DNA from: Gilvimarinus algae | GTDB lineage: Bacteria; Pseudomonadota; Gammaproteobacteria; Pseudomonadales; Cellvibrionaceae | Direction of reading: 5' to 3' | NCBI RefSeq assembly: GCF_030518215.1 | Contig: NZ_JAULRT010000032.1 | Location: 124,001 to 188,000, forward strand | Length of the DNA: 64,000 bases | Shown: positions 48,720-58,234 of the stretch, one piece after another | Position numbering within the stretch: the stretch's first letter is position 1 | How the letters are laid out: every line of letters starts with the position of its first letter | Position numbers and translations under genes: made by a program | Notes under the pieces: model-generated | The model's database searches: none | Told to the model about the DNA's origin: nothing | The model's input: only the letters and a program-made list of their open reading frames with translations

Positions 48720-50615
48720 ATGAGAAAGAGCTTTCCCTATATCCTGGCCGCTTGCAGTGCTCTGGCGCTGGTTGGTTGTGGCAGCGATGATGACGAAAAC
48801 GACAATAACGACGGCGACAATGGTGGTGAAACCCCGGTGGTGGAAACCCCTTCCTCCATCGCCCTGAGTTTCGTGGGTCGCTACAGCACCGGCCAGTTTG
48901 ACGAGTCGGCGGCAGAAATTCCGGCTTACGATGCCGCCAGCCAGCGAGTGTTTATTGTCAACGCGGAAAAGGGCATGGTGGATGTACTCGATCTCGCCGA
49001 TCCGGCCAACCCCTCGCTGATTGACACCATTGATGGTGGCAACGTGCTCGCCGGCGGTGAAGTGAACTCGGTGGCCGTGCACGACGGTGTGGTTGCCCTG
49101 GCCATTGAGGCAGACCTCAAAACCGACAATGGTGCAGTGGCCTTTTACAACGCCGATGACCTGAGCATGATTTCCAGTGTCGGCGTGGGCGCCCAGCCCG
49201 ATATGCTGACCTTTACCCCGGATGGCGCCTATGTGCTGGCGGCCAACGAGGGCGAGCCGAGCGACGACTACAGCGTTGACCCGGAAGGCTCCATTGCCGT
49301 GATTAACCTGGCCGACATGGCTAACCCGGTGGCGACCATTGCCGATTTCACCGCATTTAACGGCGATGCTGCGACGCTTAAAGCCAATGGTGTGCGCATT
49401 TACGGCCCGGGCGCCAGTGTCGCTCAGGATCTTGAGCCCGAGTACATCGCCGTATCGGCCGACAGTGCCACTGCCTGGGCGATACTGCAGGAAAACAACG
49501 CTTTTGCCCGCATCGATATCGCCTCGGCTACGGTTGAGGAAATTGTGCCCCTGGGCTTCAAGGATCACAGCGTTGAGGCCAACAACTTCGGCTCCGGCAA
49601 TGGGCTGGATACCAGCGATGAAGACGGCGAAATCAACATCGCCAACTTTGCCGGTGTTCGCGGTCTCTACCTGCCCGATGCCATGGCCGCCTACGACGTT
49701 GACGGTATGACTTACCTGGTAACAGCCAACGAAGGCGACGCCCGCGCCTGGGGTGAAGACAACGATGCTTATTGGGCCGGTGATGCCAGCCAGGGCTTTG
49801 TTGAAGAGTTCCGCGTCAAGCATCTGGTGCACTCAGATGGTTTTGACCGTCGTGCCAATGACGACCTGCCGCCGCAACTGCGTGAACTGGCCGCTGGCGG
49901 ACTGCTCAACCCAGAGACCTTTGCCTACTGCGGCGCCAGTGCCGGAGATGCTGGCGACTGTCGCGACGACGAAGTGCTTGGCCGCTTGAACATTACCTGG
50001 ACCATGGGCTATCGCCAAAACGCCGACGGCACGCCGGTAATGTTTGACGCCGCCGGTAGCGAGTCCGCCTCCGGTGACCGCCTGATGTACGACAACCTCT
50101 ACAGCTATGGTGCCCGTTCATTCTCAATCTGGGATGAGAGTGGCTCTTTGATTTGGGACTCGGGCGATGCCATCGAGCAGCACTTGGCCAGTGATGAGTG
50201 CATGCTGGGTAGCGCGCGCGATATTCCGTGCAAAGACTACTTTAATAGCGCCCACGACGAAGGCGACTCCATGGACAGCCGCAGTGACGCCAAAGGCCCA
50301 GAGCCCGAGGGTGTGACCATTGGCCAGATCGGAGAGAAGACCTTTGCGTTCGTCGGCCTTGAGCGTATGGGCGGCATCATGATTTACGATATCACCGACC
50401 CCGAAGCGCCAGTGTTTATGGACTACTTCAACGCACGTGAAGACTGGGCCACGGAAGATGCCGAGAGCATTCTCGATACCATTGGTGACCTGGGGCCAGA
50501 AGGGCTGGTGTTTATCTCTGCCGAAGACTCGCCCACCGACGAGGCTCTGCTGGTCGTGGGTAACGAGGTCAGCGGTACCACCGCCGTTTACCAGATTGAC
50601 CAAAGCTTTGAGTAA
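48720..50615 (+). CDS. Choice-of-anchor I family lipoprotein (beta-propeller, alkaline phosphatase-like locus name)
   Basis: 631 residues from ATG 48720 (AGGAG about 7 bases upstream). Lipobox ALVGC (Cys20) is followed by an Asp/Asn/Gly-rich acidic linker and a large domain of repeated YVxNxxxG/VNLAD-type blades (VFIVNAEKGMVDVLDLADPANP, LTFTPDGAYVLAANEGEPSDDY, TYLVTANEGDARAWGED, EPEGVTIGQIGEKTFAFVGLERMGGIMIYDI). This is the choice-of-anchor I pattern, a probable beta-propeller with Ca-binding acidic loops. Its substrate is unknown; relatives are often mislabelled alkaline phosphatase. Monocistronic, with its own terminator. Confidence 0.87.
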   Translation: MRKSFPYILAACSALALVGCGSDDDENDNNDGDNGGETPVVETPSSIALSFVGRYSTGQFDESAAEIPAYDAASQRVFIVNAEKGMVDVLDLADPANPSLIDTIDGGNVLAGGEVNSVAVHDGVVALAIEADLKTDNGAVAFYNADDLSMISSVGVGAQPDMLTFTPDGAYVLAANEGEPSDDYSVDPEGSIAVINLADMANPVATIADFTAFNGDAATLKANGVRIYGPGASVAQDLEPEYIAVSADSATAWAILQENNAFARIDIASATVEEIVPLGFKDHSVEANNFGSGNGLDTSDEDGEINIANFAGVRGLYLPDAMAAYDVDGMTYLVTANEGDARAWGEDNDAYWAGDASQGFVEEFRVKHLVHSDGFDRRANDDLPPQLRELAAGGLLNPETFAYCGASAGDAGDCRDDEVLGRLNITWTMGYRQNADGTPVMFDAAGSESASGDRLMYDNLYSYGARSFSIWDESGSLIWDSGDAIEQHLASDECMLGSARDIPCKDYFNSAHDEGDSMDSRSDAKGPEPEGVTIGQIGEKTFAFVGLERMGGIMIYDITDPEAPVFMDYFNAREDWATEDAESILDTIGDLGPEGLVFISAEDSPTDEALLVVGNEVSGTTAVYQIDQSFE

Positions 50616-50635
50616 CACCGAATACGGTTGTTAAC

Positions 50636-50664
50636 AACGGGGGCGATGATCGCCCCCGTTTTTA
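50636..50664 (+). terminator. Rho-independent terminator
   Basis: An 11-bp perfect stem (ACGGGGGCGAT / ATCGCCCCCGT) is followed by TTTTTA, 20 bases after the choice-of-anchor gene. Confidence 0.93.
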
Positions 50665-50681
50665 TTTGTGCAGGCGCGAAC

Positions 50682-51791
50682 TTATTTGACGATACGCAAA
50701 GCCGGCTCCAGTGGTCCGCGGCCAAACCGTTGTGCCCATAGGCTAACGGCCAGTAAGCTTGCCAGCGCGACCAGGCAGGAAGCCGCCAGCGTTTGCCCAT
50801 GGCTGAGTTGATCAAACAGTCCCAGGCCGTAACCGCCAAATACCCACCCCGCTATCACACCCTGTAACACGTAGCTCGATAGACTGTTGCGCCCCGCGCG
50901 AACCAGCCACAACGGCATGGGCCAACGCCTCACCACATGAACAATGATCCATAGGTATACAGCGGTGAGCGCCGGCGCCCCAAACGCCATGGATAAAAAC
51001 CCCAGCAATTCCGCTAGCTCCCCGTACCATAAGCCGCTGGTGGTCAAGCCGTAGAGAAGGTTAGTCGCAACGGCCAGGCAGGCAAGCCTGGGTAGGTGCC
51101 GGCCAAGAGCGGCAAACGCCTCGCTGCCTGGCTCAAAGAAACGTGTTTTAGCGGCGGCGAGGCCTGCGCTAAACGCCGCCAGTGCCATTGGCCCTTGCAA
51201 GAGTACCAGCCCCGCCAAGGTGCCGGGCCAGTACGCCAGTCGGTAGGCGAGGGTTTGTGCAAAACTGCCGCCGAGCCGGGCATCGGTCAAGTAGTCTACT
51301 GGCATAGCGTCCGGACTTGAGGCCAGCAGTGCGAAGGCGAAGAGCGTTATGACCGCCAGGCACAGCAAACCAGTGGACACGCTAAGCAGAGTAACACTGC
51401 TGGCGCGGCGCAGCGGCCAGAGCAGTACGCCTAGGGCGGCGTAAAGCAGCAGAATGTCGCCGGTAAAAACGAGCAGGCCGTGCGCAACTCCCAGCAGCGC
51501 CAGCACTGCGAGGCGGGAAAAGTATCTGGGCGCCCTGGCTTTGTCGTGCGCGAGAGAGGAAATCCCCATCCCCCAGCCAAACAGAAAAGAAAACAGTAGA
51601 AAAAACTTCATATGCAAAAAGCCGGCGAGAAAAAACGTTACCCATTGGCTCTCCACTGAGGCAGGGCTCACTATCGCCTCCATGGGATAGGCGATAAAGG
51701 GCACATTGACCAGACATATGCCGATCAAAGCACAGGTGCGCACACTGTCGACCTCGGCGTTGCGGTTGGGGGGGCATGGGGCTTTCTCCAT
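50682..51791 (-). CDS. DUF418/YeiB-like multi-pass membrane protein
   Basis: 369 residues from ATG 51791; an open frame extending to 51860 runs through the operator and is unlikely. Ten or so hydrophobic helices with the acyltransferase-3-like start NAEVDSVRTCALIGICLVN and a DUF418 C-terminal domain (YLWIIVHVVRRWPMPLWLVRAGRNSLSSYVLQG). Members are thought to transfer acyl groups or transport small molecules across the membrane, but evidence is limited. It is divergent from a TetR regulator with shared operators, so it is probably induced by a ligand of that repressor. Confidence 0.88.
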   Translation of the reverse strand: MEKAPCPPNRNAEVDSVRTCALIGICLVNVPFIAYPMEAIVSPASVESQWVTFFLAGFLHMKFFLLFSFLFGWGMGISSLAHDKARAPRYFSRLAVLALLGVAHGLLVFTGDILLLYAALGVLLWPLRRASSVTLLSVSTGLLCLAVITLFAFALLASSPDAMPVDYLTDARLGGSFAQTLAYRLAYWPGTLAGLVLLQGPMALAAFSAGLAAAKTRFFEPGSEAFAALGRHLPRLACLAVATNLLYGLTTSGLWYGELAELLGFLSMAFGAPALTAVYLWIIVHVVRRWPMPLWLVRAGRNSLSSYVLQGVIAGWVFGGYGLGLFDQLSHGQTLAASCLVALASLLAVSLWAQRFGRGPLEPALRIVK

Positions 51792-51796
51792 AAAGC

Positions 51797-51808
51797 GAAT
51801 GATCGTTC
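51797..51808. promoter_or_regulatory. TetR operator-like site 1 (GAATGATCGTTC)
   Basis: A 12-bp near-palindrome five bases before the DUF418 start, which is the exact reverse complement of site 2 (51851-51862). Together they form a perfect 16-bp inverted repeat including the adjacent T/A runs. Confidence 0.7.
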
Positions 51809-51850
51809 TTTTATTCTTGTCGCACTCTGTCAAATGTGTCAAGATAAAAA

Positions 51851-51862
51851 GAACGATCATTC
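51851..51862. promoter_or_regulatory. TetR operator-like site 2 (GAACGATCATTC)
   Basis: The inverted copy of site 1, 15 bases before the TetR ATG at 51878. Its placement suggests autorepression plus repression of the divergent gene. Confidence 0.7.
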
Positions 51863-51877
51863 ACATAATGGTAGGTT

Positions 51878-52474
51878 ATGCGAACACCCGACGACAAACT
51901 TGCGGCCCGGCGGCGCGAGCAAATTCTGGCCGCGGCCTATCGCTGCTTTGTTCGCACTGGCTTTCACAGCACGGGCATGAAGGCCATCTGCACAGAGGCC
52001 GGTCTGAGCCCCGGTGCGGTCTACCGGTATTTTCCCGGAAAAAGCGATATCATTAGCGCTCTCGTCGCCAGTGAGCAAAAGCACGTGGATCGGGCGCTGG
52101 AAAAACTGGCCAGCGCAAAAGACCCGGCAAAGGCGCTGGTGCGCTTTGCCGGGCAGTTGGCAAAAGACGCCTGCAAAGAGCCAGAGAATATTCTCGCTAC
52201 TGAAATCTTCGCCGAGGCTTGCCGCGACCAACAAATCGCGGCCATACTGCGCGCCAGCGAACAGGCGTTGGTGGAGGCATTGCACCGTTGGATCGTGAGT
52301 GCCGTACAGGCCAAAACGCTGGCGCTGCACATCAAGCCGCTGGATATGGCGCAGCTGGTGGTATCGCTCGGCTATGGCGTGAGCAGTTATCATTTGCTTG
52401 ATCAGCGTTTCGGTGCGAGTAAGGCTGCCGAGCTTGTGCAGCAAGCCGTTAAGGCGCAAATACAACACGGTTAA
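51878..52474 (+). CDS. TetR/AcrR-family repressor
   Basis: 198 residues. An N-terminal HTH (about 8-55, RREQILAAAYRCFVRTGFHSTGMKAICTEAGLSPGAVYRYFPGKSDII, seen in segments) is followed by a helical ligand-binding domain. The ligand is unknown. It is divergent from the DUF418 membrane protein across a 86-bp gap holding two matching operator-like palindromes. The small membrane protein gene downstream (75-bp gap) may be in the same transcript. Confidence 0.93.
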   Translation: MRTPDDKLAARRREQILAAAYRCFVRTGFHSTGMKAICTEAGLSPGAVYRYFPGKSDIISALVASEQKHVDRALEKLASAKDPAKALVRFAGQLAKDACKEPENILATEIFAEACRDQQIAAILRASEQALVEALHRWIVSAVQAKTLALHIKPLDMAQLVVSLGYGVSSYHLLDQRFGASKAAELVQQAVKAQIQHG

Positions 52475-52548
52475 CCCGGCTTTTTTAGGGCGAGATGAGG
52501 GCAGGTAGGCACGCCGTTCTCTCTGCCAAGGAAACAGGAAAGAAAACT

Positions 52549-53016
52549 ATGCAAGACAGGAATCTTTGGCTCTTGGTCGGTGGGCTTCTGGCGCTGGGCG
52601 CCGCACTCATGCATCTGGCCATTATTGTTGGTGGCGCCGATTGGTACCGCTTTTTTGGCGCGGGCGAACAGATGGCGCAAATGGCCGAAAGCGGCAGCGC
52701 CTACCCGGCAATGGTCACTGGCACCATCGCGCTGATACTGGCCAGCTGGGGGTGTTATGGATTATCCGGTGCGGGTGCGATGCCGCGGCTGCCATTCCTG
52801 CGCGCGGCGTTGGTGGTGATTACCGCGGTTTTTCTCGCCCGCGCTCTTTTTGGCATTCCCGCCGTGCTCTATTTTGACTCGCCCTACTTTCAGGAGCTTG
52901 GGCACACCATGACGTTTATGGTGGTCTCCTCTAGCATTTGCCTGGTGTATAGCCTTTGCTATCTTGTCGGTACCTGTAAGGCGTGGCCCTCACTGAAAAA
53001 ACGTAAAGCGCTTTAA
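52549..53016 (+). CDS. Four-helix inner-membrane protein, function unknown
   Basis: 155 residues from ATG 52549 (AGGAAAG about 9 bases upstream). Four hydrophobic segments (about 6-27, 53-72, 84-104, 116-139) with a conserved-looking DWYRFFGAGEQMAQMAESGS loop after the first. Similar small proteins occur widely as uncharacterised membrane proteins. It probably shares the TetR transcript. Confidence 0.75.
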   Translation: MQDRNLWLLVGGLLALGAALMHLAIIVGGADWYRFFGAGEQMAQMAESGSAYPAMVTGTIALILASWGCYGLSGAGAMPRLPFLRAALVVITAVFLARALFGIPAVLYFDSPYFQELGHTMTFMVVSSSICLVYSLCYLVGTCKAWPSLKKRKAL

Positions 53017-53019
53017 ACG

Positions 53020-53400
53020 CTAATAACCGATCAACTCGGCGGTGAGCTCAATCCGCTCGGGGGTAATTCTCGCCTCAACTCGGGTGCCAGCGGTAAAGTA
53101 AACGGGTGTCTCACTGTCAATGCGTGTGCCATCGGCGAGGGTGGCTTCAAACTGCATGGCGGCTTCGTCGTTGACGGTAAAGGTGACTGAGGCGGAAGGC
53201 GGCAAAGTGCCGAGGCTTTTTTGCCGGTCGCGCCAAGTTGCGGTCACGGCAGCGGGGTGGGGCGTGTCATTGTGAACCGTAAACGATGGCGTGGTGATCA
53301 CCGGTGTCAATAAATAGAGCGCCGCGCCGAGGCACGCCGCTAGCCCCGCGCAGGTAATAAGGATCATTGCGAACATTCGGCGCAGCCGTTTAGTGGTCAT
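53020..53400 (-). CDS. Membrane-anchored hypothetical protein
   Basis: 126 residues. One N-terminal hydrophobic helix (about 9-32) anchors a periplasmic beta-rich domain (FTVHNDTPHPAAVTATWRDRQ...SASVTFTVNDEAAMQFEATLADG), predicted as a small Ig-like sandwich. GAGAGG lies about 6 bases before the ATG. It converges with the upstream membrane protein gene with only 3 bases between stops. No family recognised. Confidence 0.65.
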   Translation of the reverse strand: MTTKRLRRMFAMILITCAGLAACLGAALYLLTPVITTPSFTVHNDTPHPAAVTATWRDRQKSLGTLPPSASVTFTVNDEAAMQFEATLADGTRIDSETPVYFTAGTRVEARITPERIELTAELIGY

Positions 53401-53471
53401 CGAGCCTCTCGTCTTGCACTATCAATGGTATACATTTTTTATTTCTCGCAGTCCGGGGCCGGTCTTATACT

Positions 53472-53891
53472 TCAGAAAATTCGCTTTTGTGCGCCTAGCA
53501 GCGGCAGGTGTTTAACCCGGTGGTAGGTCAGCGCCAGCTCAATGCAGTGTTGCAGCGGGCCGCGCGGCAGGGGTTCGGCTAGGGCAAGCACGATGGCCCG
53601 GTTTTTCTGAAAGGTCAGTTGATCTGCGTAAAGCTCGCGAAAGCAGTCTACCAGTTTGCTCTGGCAGTGAAAGAACAGGTAATAGTGCTCCGGCGTCGCC
53701 GCCTTCCAATCCATGCGTATAGGGCTGCCCGTTTTAACGCTGTAGCTCGGCTCGCCCCATTTAATGCTCTCCTCTACTGGCTCCAGCTGTAGGATCTCTG
53801 CACTCTCTAAAATCAGAGCTCTTAGGGATAGCATTAGCGGGAGCACATGGACGGGGTAGCGGTTAAAGATATCTTTTACGATGTTCTCCAT
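53472..53891 (-). CDS. DUF1801 domain protein (YdhG-like)
   Basis: 139 residues. The DUF1801 fold is indicated by LRALILESAEILQLEPVEESIKWGEPSYSV, the HYYLFFHCQSKLVDCFREL strand-helix, and a final basic helix. These small cytosolic proteins have an SRPBCC- or YdhG-like fold and no established biochemical role. GGGAG lies about 6 bases before the ATG. Monocistronic. Confidence 0.85.
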   Translation of the reverse strand: MENIVKDIFNRYPVHVLPLMLSLRALILESAEILQLEPVEESIKWGEPSYSVKTGSPIRMDWKAATPEHYYLFFHCQSKLVDCFRELYADQLTFQKNRAIVLALAEPLPRGPLQHCIELALTYHRVKHLPLLGAQKRIF

Positions 53892-53970
53892 GGGCCACTC
53901 CCGCTTTGTTCGCTTCTTAAAGTAAGTCAGGGTTTCAGTCTTGACAGGTGCAGTTAAACCTCAGCTAAAA

Positions 53971-54002
53971 GAATTCAATCTATTCGGAATTCAATCTATT
54001 CG
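53971..54002. repeat. Tandem direct repeat GAATTCAATCTATTCG x2
   Basis: Two exact adjacent 16-bp copies (53971-53986, 53987-54002) in the gap upstream of the DUF1801 gene. Possibly a recent slippage duplication, or two binding sites. Confidence 0.85.
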
Positions 54003-54072
54003 ATAGGAACGCACTTTTGCCTTGATAAAAGTAAGAAGGTTAACAGCTTGAGCACGATTGAATGTTGCCTTC

Positions 54073-54351
54073 CTACTTATTCCCCCAGATCTTCGCCACA
54101 GCGCGATCTTCCCCCAAGGCTCCGACAATCAGCCCATAGAGACCTGCAAGGGTGAATACCACAACGGGAAAGTAGTAACCGGGGTCGGCGTCGGCGGGGA
54201 TGAGCCAGGCGGCGAGCAGACCGAGAAAGGTAAATACAGCGCCGAAAAACAGCAGAACTTTGCGGCTCAGGGGCTTGTAGTGGTAGGGCTCATTGCCCGC
54301 CTCCAGGGGGGCGAGCAATGGGCGGCAGAGGTGTCGCAGTGCGTTTTTCAC
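54073..54351 (-). CDS. Small two-helix membrane protein downstream of gcvH
   Basis: 92 residues from GTG 54351, four bases after the gcvH stop, so co-transcribed. A basic N-terminus (about 1-32) precedes two membrane helices (about 33-52 and 60-80). No family recognised and no obvious link to glycine metabolism. Its placement as third gene of the gcvT-gcvH unit is where gcvP often sits in related bacteria. Confidence 0.7.
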   Translation of the reverse strand: MKNALRHLCRPLLAPLEAGNEPYHYKPLSRKVLLFFGAVFTFLGLLAAWLIPADADPGYYFPVVVFTLAGLYGLIVGALGEDRAVAKIWGNK

Positions 54352-54355
54352 GCGC

Positions 54356-54748
54356 TTACTCGTCTGCTTCTATGGCGGCCTGGTAGCCGGCGGCGTCCAG
54401 TGCGTCTTCCAGCTCGGAAAGATCGCTGGGCTTGACCTTGTAGAACCAGCCGTCGTCGTAGGGCGACTCGTTGACCTGTTCGGGGGCGTCTTCCAGCGAT
54501 TCGTTAACGGCGATGACTTCGCCAGAGATGGGCGAGTAAATGTCCGAGGCCGCTTTTACGGATTCCACTACACCGGCTTCCTCTCCAGCGTTCACCGTGG
54601 CGCCGAGCTCGGGGGTTTCTACGTAGACCACATCACCCAGACTCTCCTGGGCGTGGTCGGTAATGCCGATGGTGACGGTGCCGTCCTCTTCTACACGAGC
54701 CCACTCGTGGCTCGGCAGGTATTTCAGTTCGTTGCGAATGTCGCTCAT
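54356..54748 (-). CDS. gcvH: Glycine cleavage system H protein
   Basis: 130 residues, full length. The lipoylated Lys is Lys65 in [12 protein letters not shown], within the biotinyl/lipoyl-like barrel starting [11 protein letters not shown]. It shuttles the aminomethyl group from glycine between the P, T and L proteins. AGGA lies about 9 bases before the ATG, and 18 bases separate it from gcvT upstream. gcvP is not in the window. Confidence 0.97.
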   Translation of the reverse strand: MSDIRNELKYLPSHEWARVEEDGTVTIGITDHAQESLGDVVYVETPELGATVNAGEEAGVVESVKAASDIYSPISGEVIAVNESLEDAPEQVNESPYDDGWFYKVKPSDLSELEDALDAAGYQAAIEADE

Positions 54749-54766
54749 GGTGGTGTCCTGTGACTG

Positions 54767-55855
54767 TTAAACGAGAGCTTGTCCGTGGCGGACAAAATTG
54801 GGTTTGACGATGCTAACGGCCAGAGCTTTACCGCGCACATCCACGCTGGCCTCGCCGCTGGCGCCGGCCGGCACGCGGGCCATGGCAATAGAGTAGCCCA
54901 GAGTGGGCGAAAAGGTACCACTGGTGATTACGCCGGTGCGCTCGCTACCGGGCACTCTGACGCTCTGGCCAGCCCGCAAGACGCCGCGGCCCGTCAGCAC
55001 CAGGCCTACCAGAGTGTCGCTGGCGCCCTCGCGGCGCTGCGCTTCCAGAGCACCGCGGCCGATAAAGTCCCGCTCGGTGGGTTCCCAGGCGATGGTCCAG
55101 CCCATGTTGGCGGCCAGCGGGGAGGTGGCGTCGTCCATTTCGTGGCCGTAGAGGTTCATGCCGGCCTCAAGGCGCAGCGTGTCGCGCGCGCCCAGTCCGC
55201 AGGGGACGACCCCGGCGTCGATCAGCGCTTGCCAAACGCTGGGTGCATCGGCCTCGGGCAGCAGGATTTCCAGGCCATCCTCGCCAGTGTAGCCGGTTCG
55301 TGCAAAGAACCAGCCGCCCTCATCTTTGCCTGTGAATACACTGAGCTGGTCGATCAGCTCCGCGCGCCCGGCGCTGACACATTGTTTGACGATCTCAAGG
55401 GCCTTGGGGCCCTGCACGGCCATCATACTCAGTTCGGTGCGCTCGTTGATGTGTACATCAAGGCCACTGGCCTGCTGGCTCATCCAGGCGAGGTCTTTGT
55501 CGCGAGTGGCGCAGTTGACGATCACGCGGTACCAGCCCTGCAGATGATAGACGATCAGGTCGTCGATAACGCCGCCGGCCTCGTTGAGCATGGCGCTGTA
55601 GAGGGCCTTGCCGGGCTTGTCATCCAGCCTGGCGACGTCGTTGGCCAGCAGCCGGCGCAGATACTGGCGTGCATCGGCGCCAGTGACGTCCACCACGGTC
55701 ATGTGCGAGACGTCAAAGAGGCCGGCGTGGCGGCGCACCTGATGGTGTTCTTCAATTTGCGAGCCGTAATTGATCGGCATGTCCCAGCCGCCAAAGTCCA
55801 CCATCTTGCCGCCGGCGTCGATGTGGCTCTGGTAGAGGGCGGTTCTGTGTCCCAT
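54767..55855 (-). CDS. gcvT: Glycine cleavage system T protein (aminomethyltransferase)
   Basis: 362 residues. Typical segments are the N-terminal [32 protein letters not shown] seen in parts, folate-binding residues including Asp ([23 protein letters not shown]), and a C-terminal beta-barrel domain. It transfers the one-carbon unit from H protein to tetrahydrofolate, releasing ammonia. First gene of gcvT-gcvH-54073 unit. No glycine riboswitch pattern is visible in the ~150-base leader. Confidence 0.97.
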   Translation of the reverse strand: MGHRTALYQSHIDAGGKMVDFGGWDMPINYGSQIEEHHQVRRHAGLFDVSHMTVVDVTGADARQYLRRLLANDVARLDDKPGKALYSAMLNEAGGVIDDLIVYHLQGWYRVIVNCATRDKDLAWMSQQASGLDVHINERTELSMMAVQGPKALEIVKQCVSAGRAELIDQLSVFTGKDEGGWFFARTGYTGEDGLEILLPEADAPSVWQALIDAGVVPCGLGARDTLRLEAGMNLYGHEMDDATSPLAANMGWTIAWEPTERDFIGRGALEAQRREGASDTLVGLVLTGRGVLRAGQSVRVPGSERTGVITSGTFSPTLGYSIAMARVPAGASGEASVDVRGKALAVSIVKPNFVRHGQALV

Positions 55856-56014
55856 GGGTTGTCCCGTATCTGGCTGGTGAGTCGTGCAAAGGGCGCTATT
55901 TTAGCGCGAGCGGCGGGGGGATAACTACCCCGCAATCTTGAGGAAATTTGCGGTAAATACGCGGTCGAAAGGTGCTATGCTCCTTACCAATTGTTCTGAC
56001 ACGGAGTCTTTTCA

Positions 56015-58234
56015 GTGAAACTGGTGTTAAAAGTTCTGCTGGGTTTGGTGTTGCTGGTTGTGCTGGCCGTTGCAGTGGTCTTCCTCTGGCTGGACCCCAA
56101 TGTGTTCAAACCCCGTATCGAGGCGCTCGCGAGCGAGCAGGGTGTGCACCTGGAGATTCGCGGCGACCTGTCCTGGCAGTTCTGGCCGAGTGTGGGTATC
56201 GAGATCAATGATATTGCGCTAGCCAGCGCGCAGACACCCAATGAGCCTCTGGCGAGCCTGGCCAGTGCCAGCTTGCTGGTTGCCACTCGCCCCCTGTTTG
56301 ACGGCGAGCTGGTGGTCGAGCACTTGCTGGTGGAAGGCGCGCGGGTGGATCTGGTCAGTGACGCCCAGGGTCGTGGCAACTGGGAAAATCTGACTCGCGC
56401 TAACGCTGAAGCCTCCCCCGAGGATCTGGCCCGGGCGAAGGCCGCTGGGGCGGACCGCGCTACCGCCCTACCTTCTGGCGAAGAAGCGTCTAGTTCCGAC
56501 GAACCAAAGCCGGAGGGTGAATCCGGCCAGGCACTGAAGCTGGCGGTAGAGCGCATCAGCATTGCCGATACCGAGGTGAGCTTTAAGGATGAAGCGAAAG
56601 GCTCCCACACCAAGGCCCGGCTGGCTTCGCTGGTGCTGAATGGCTTTAACCTGGAAGATCGACCCTTTGATCTGAGCCTGGATGCCAGCGCCGAGGTGAA
56701 CGACCCCGCTGCCTTTGCCAAGCCCCTTGTGGCCGAAGTGCATCTGGAGGCGCAAATGCAGGTGGACGCCGCCATCAACCGTTTTGTGCTTGCCGGTGGA
56801 CAATTGGCGCTGACCCTTGGTGACGGCGCCAGTCAGGCCAGAGTGGCAACGGAGTTCGCTCTGACGGTAGAAGGCTTACAGGAGCAGCTCCGGTATACCG
56901 GCCAGTTGGCGGTGGAGCCGGTGAACCTCAAGGCTCTTTTGGCGAGCCTCGGGCAGGCCGTGCCGGAAACGGCCCGGGAAGACGCGCTGACGCGCCTGTC
57001 GTTTAGTACCGATGTCGTCGGCAGTAAGAATGCGCTGACATTGGCGCCGCTGGAAATGACGCTGGACGACACCACCTTTTCCGGCGAGCTGGCCGTGACC
57101 GATATCAGTAAACAGGCACTGCTGGTGACTCTGGCTGGCAATAGCATCAATGTTGACCACTATCTGCCGCCGCCCGCGCCGGACGCTGAGGCCGGCTCCT
57201 CTTCCAGCGCGCCCAAAGGCAAGGCGCCCGCTGCCGAGACACCGCCCGAAGCGCCTATACCCCTGGAGCCGATTCGCGCGCTCAACGCCCAAGTGAGCCT
57301 GGACTTGGCCAAGGCCATCGTCAACAAGCTTACCTTTGAAAACCTCAGGCTGCGGTTGAGCGCCAAAGATGGCCTGGTGCAGCTGAGCGAGGCCAGCCTG
57401 GATACCTATCAGGGGCACTTGCAAGCGGATGCGACCTTTGATGCCAGGGGCAATAAAGCCAAGGCGGCGTTTAACGCGGATATGGCCGGGGTGCGCTTGC
57501 AGCCGCTGCTGGCGGATCTGGAAATGAATGAAAAGGTCCAACTCACCGGTGCGCTCAACCTTGACGCGACGGGCACAACCAGCGGTGTGCTGGCATCCGA
57601 GCTGTTTGAAAAACTGGTGGCCGAAGCGCGCTTTAGTGGCGCTGAGGTGACCTTCGCGCCGATCAATGTGGAAAAGTACTTTTGCAAAATGGTATCGCTG
57701 GTGCGGGACGAGGCGCAGAGCGAAGACGGCAAAACCTCAGAGGAGCGCGAGTGGCCCGAGTTCACGCCCCTGCGCGCGCTGGAGGGCCGCGTTAATATTC
57801 GCGACCAGAAGGTGACGGTGGATAATTTCTCGGCGGGCGTAGAGCAATTGCTGCTGGCCACTCAGGGTAACCTGGATCTCGCCGGGCAAACCTACGATTT
57901 TCGCCTGCCACTGACATTGCTGGAGAAGGCCACCAGCGAGCAGGGCTGCACCGTCAAGAGCAACTACTGGCTCAACCGCAGCTTGTCGCTTTTGCGCTGT
58001 AAGGGATCGCTGGAAAACCTGCAGCCGCTGAAAGATTGCGGCCTGGACAGCAAGGCGTTAGAGTCGCTCACCGCCGACTACGCCAAGTATCGGGTGCAAA
58101 AGGAGCTGGTGCGCAAACTCGGTGGCGACAACAAAAACGGTGAGAACAAAGACGGCGAAAGCACGGGACAAGACGACACCAGCAAGGCTGTAGAAGGTCT
58201 GCTGAACCGGTTTCTGAAAAAAGACAAAGAATGA
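56015..58234 (+). CDS. AsmA-family outer-membrane/inner-membrane lipid-transport-like protein
   Basis: 739 residues from GTG 56015 (GGAG about 8 bases upstream). An N-terminal membrane helix (about 4-24) is followed by an AsmA domain ([41 protein letters not shown] seen in parts) and a long beta-rich chorein-like groove to ~690. An Asn/Gly/Asp/Lys-rich tail ends the protein. AsmA-like proteins bridge the envelope and are linked to phospholipid movement to the outer membrane. Its stop overlaps the mutY start (ATGA), an arrangement seen in other gammaproteobacteria. Confidence 0.9.
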   Translation: MKLVLKVLLGLVLLVVLAVAVVFLWLDPNVFKPRIEALASEQGVHLEIRGDLSWQFWPSVGIEINDIALASAQTPNEPLASLASASLLVATRPLFDGELVVEHLLVEGARVDLVSDAQGRGNWENLTRANAEASPEDLARAKAAGADRATALPSGEEASSSDEPKPEGESGQALKLAVERISIADTEVSFKDEAKGSHTKARLASLVLNGFNLEDRPFDLSLDASAEVNDPAAFAKPLVAEVHLEAQMQVDAAINRFVLAGGQLALTLGDGASQARVATEFALTVEGLQEQLRYTGQLAVEPVNLKALLASLGQAVPETAREDALTRLSFSTDVVGSKNALTLAPLEMTLDDTTFSGELAVTDISKQALLVTLAGNSINVDHYLPPPAPDAEAGSSSSAPKGKAPAAETPPEAPIPLEPIRALNAQVSLDLAKAIVNKLTFENLRLRLSAKDGLVQLSEASLDTYQGHLQADATFDARGNKAKAAFNADMAGVRLQPLLADLEMNEKVQLTGALNLDATGTTSGVLASELFEKLVAEARFSGAEVTFAPINVEKYFCKMVSLVRDEAQSEDGKTSEEREWPEFTPLRALEGRVNIRDQKVTVDNFSAGVEQLLLATQGNLDLAGQTYDFRLPLTLLEKATSEQGCTVKSNYWLNRSLSLLRCKGSLENLQPLKDCGLDSKALESLTADYAKYRVQKELVRKLGGDNKNGENKDGESTGQDDTSKAVEGLLNRFLKKDKE

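Noticed and set aside
48684-49832. 382-codon open frame on the minus strand opposite the choice-of-anchor lipoprotein
   Set aside because: Low-complexity Val/Gly/His-rich translation typical of an antisense shadow of an Asp/Ala-rich gene.
54779-55924. 381-codon open frame on the + strand opposite gcvT
   Set aside because: Antisense shadow of gcvT; composition and lack of start signal argue against a gene.
55856-56014. Glycine riboswitch upstream of gcvT
   Set aside because: The conserved glycine-riboswitch core segments were not visible in either orientation.
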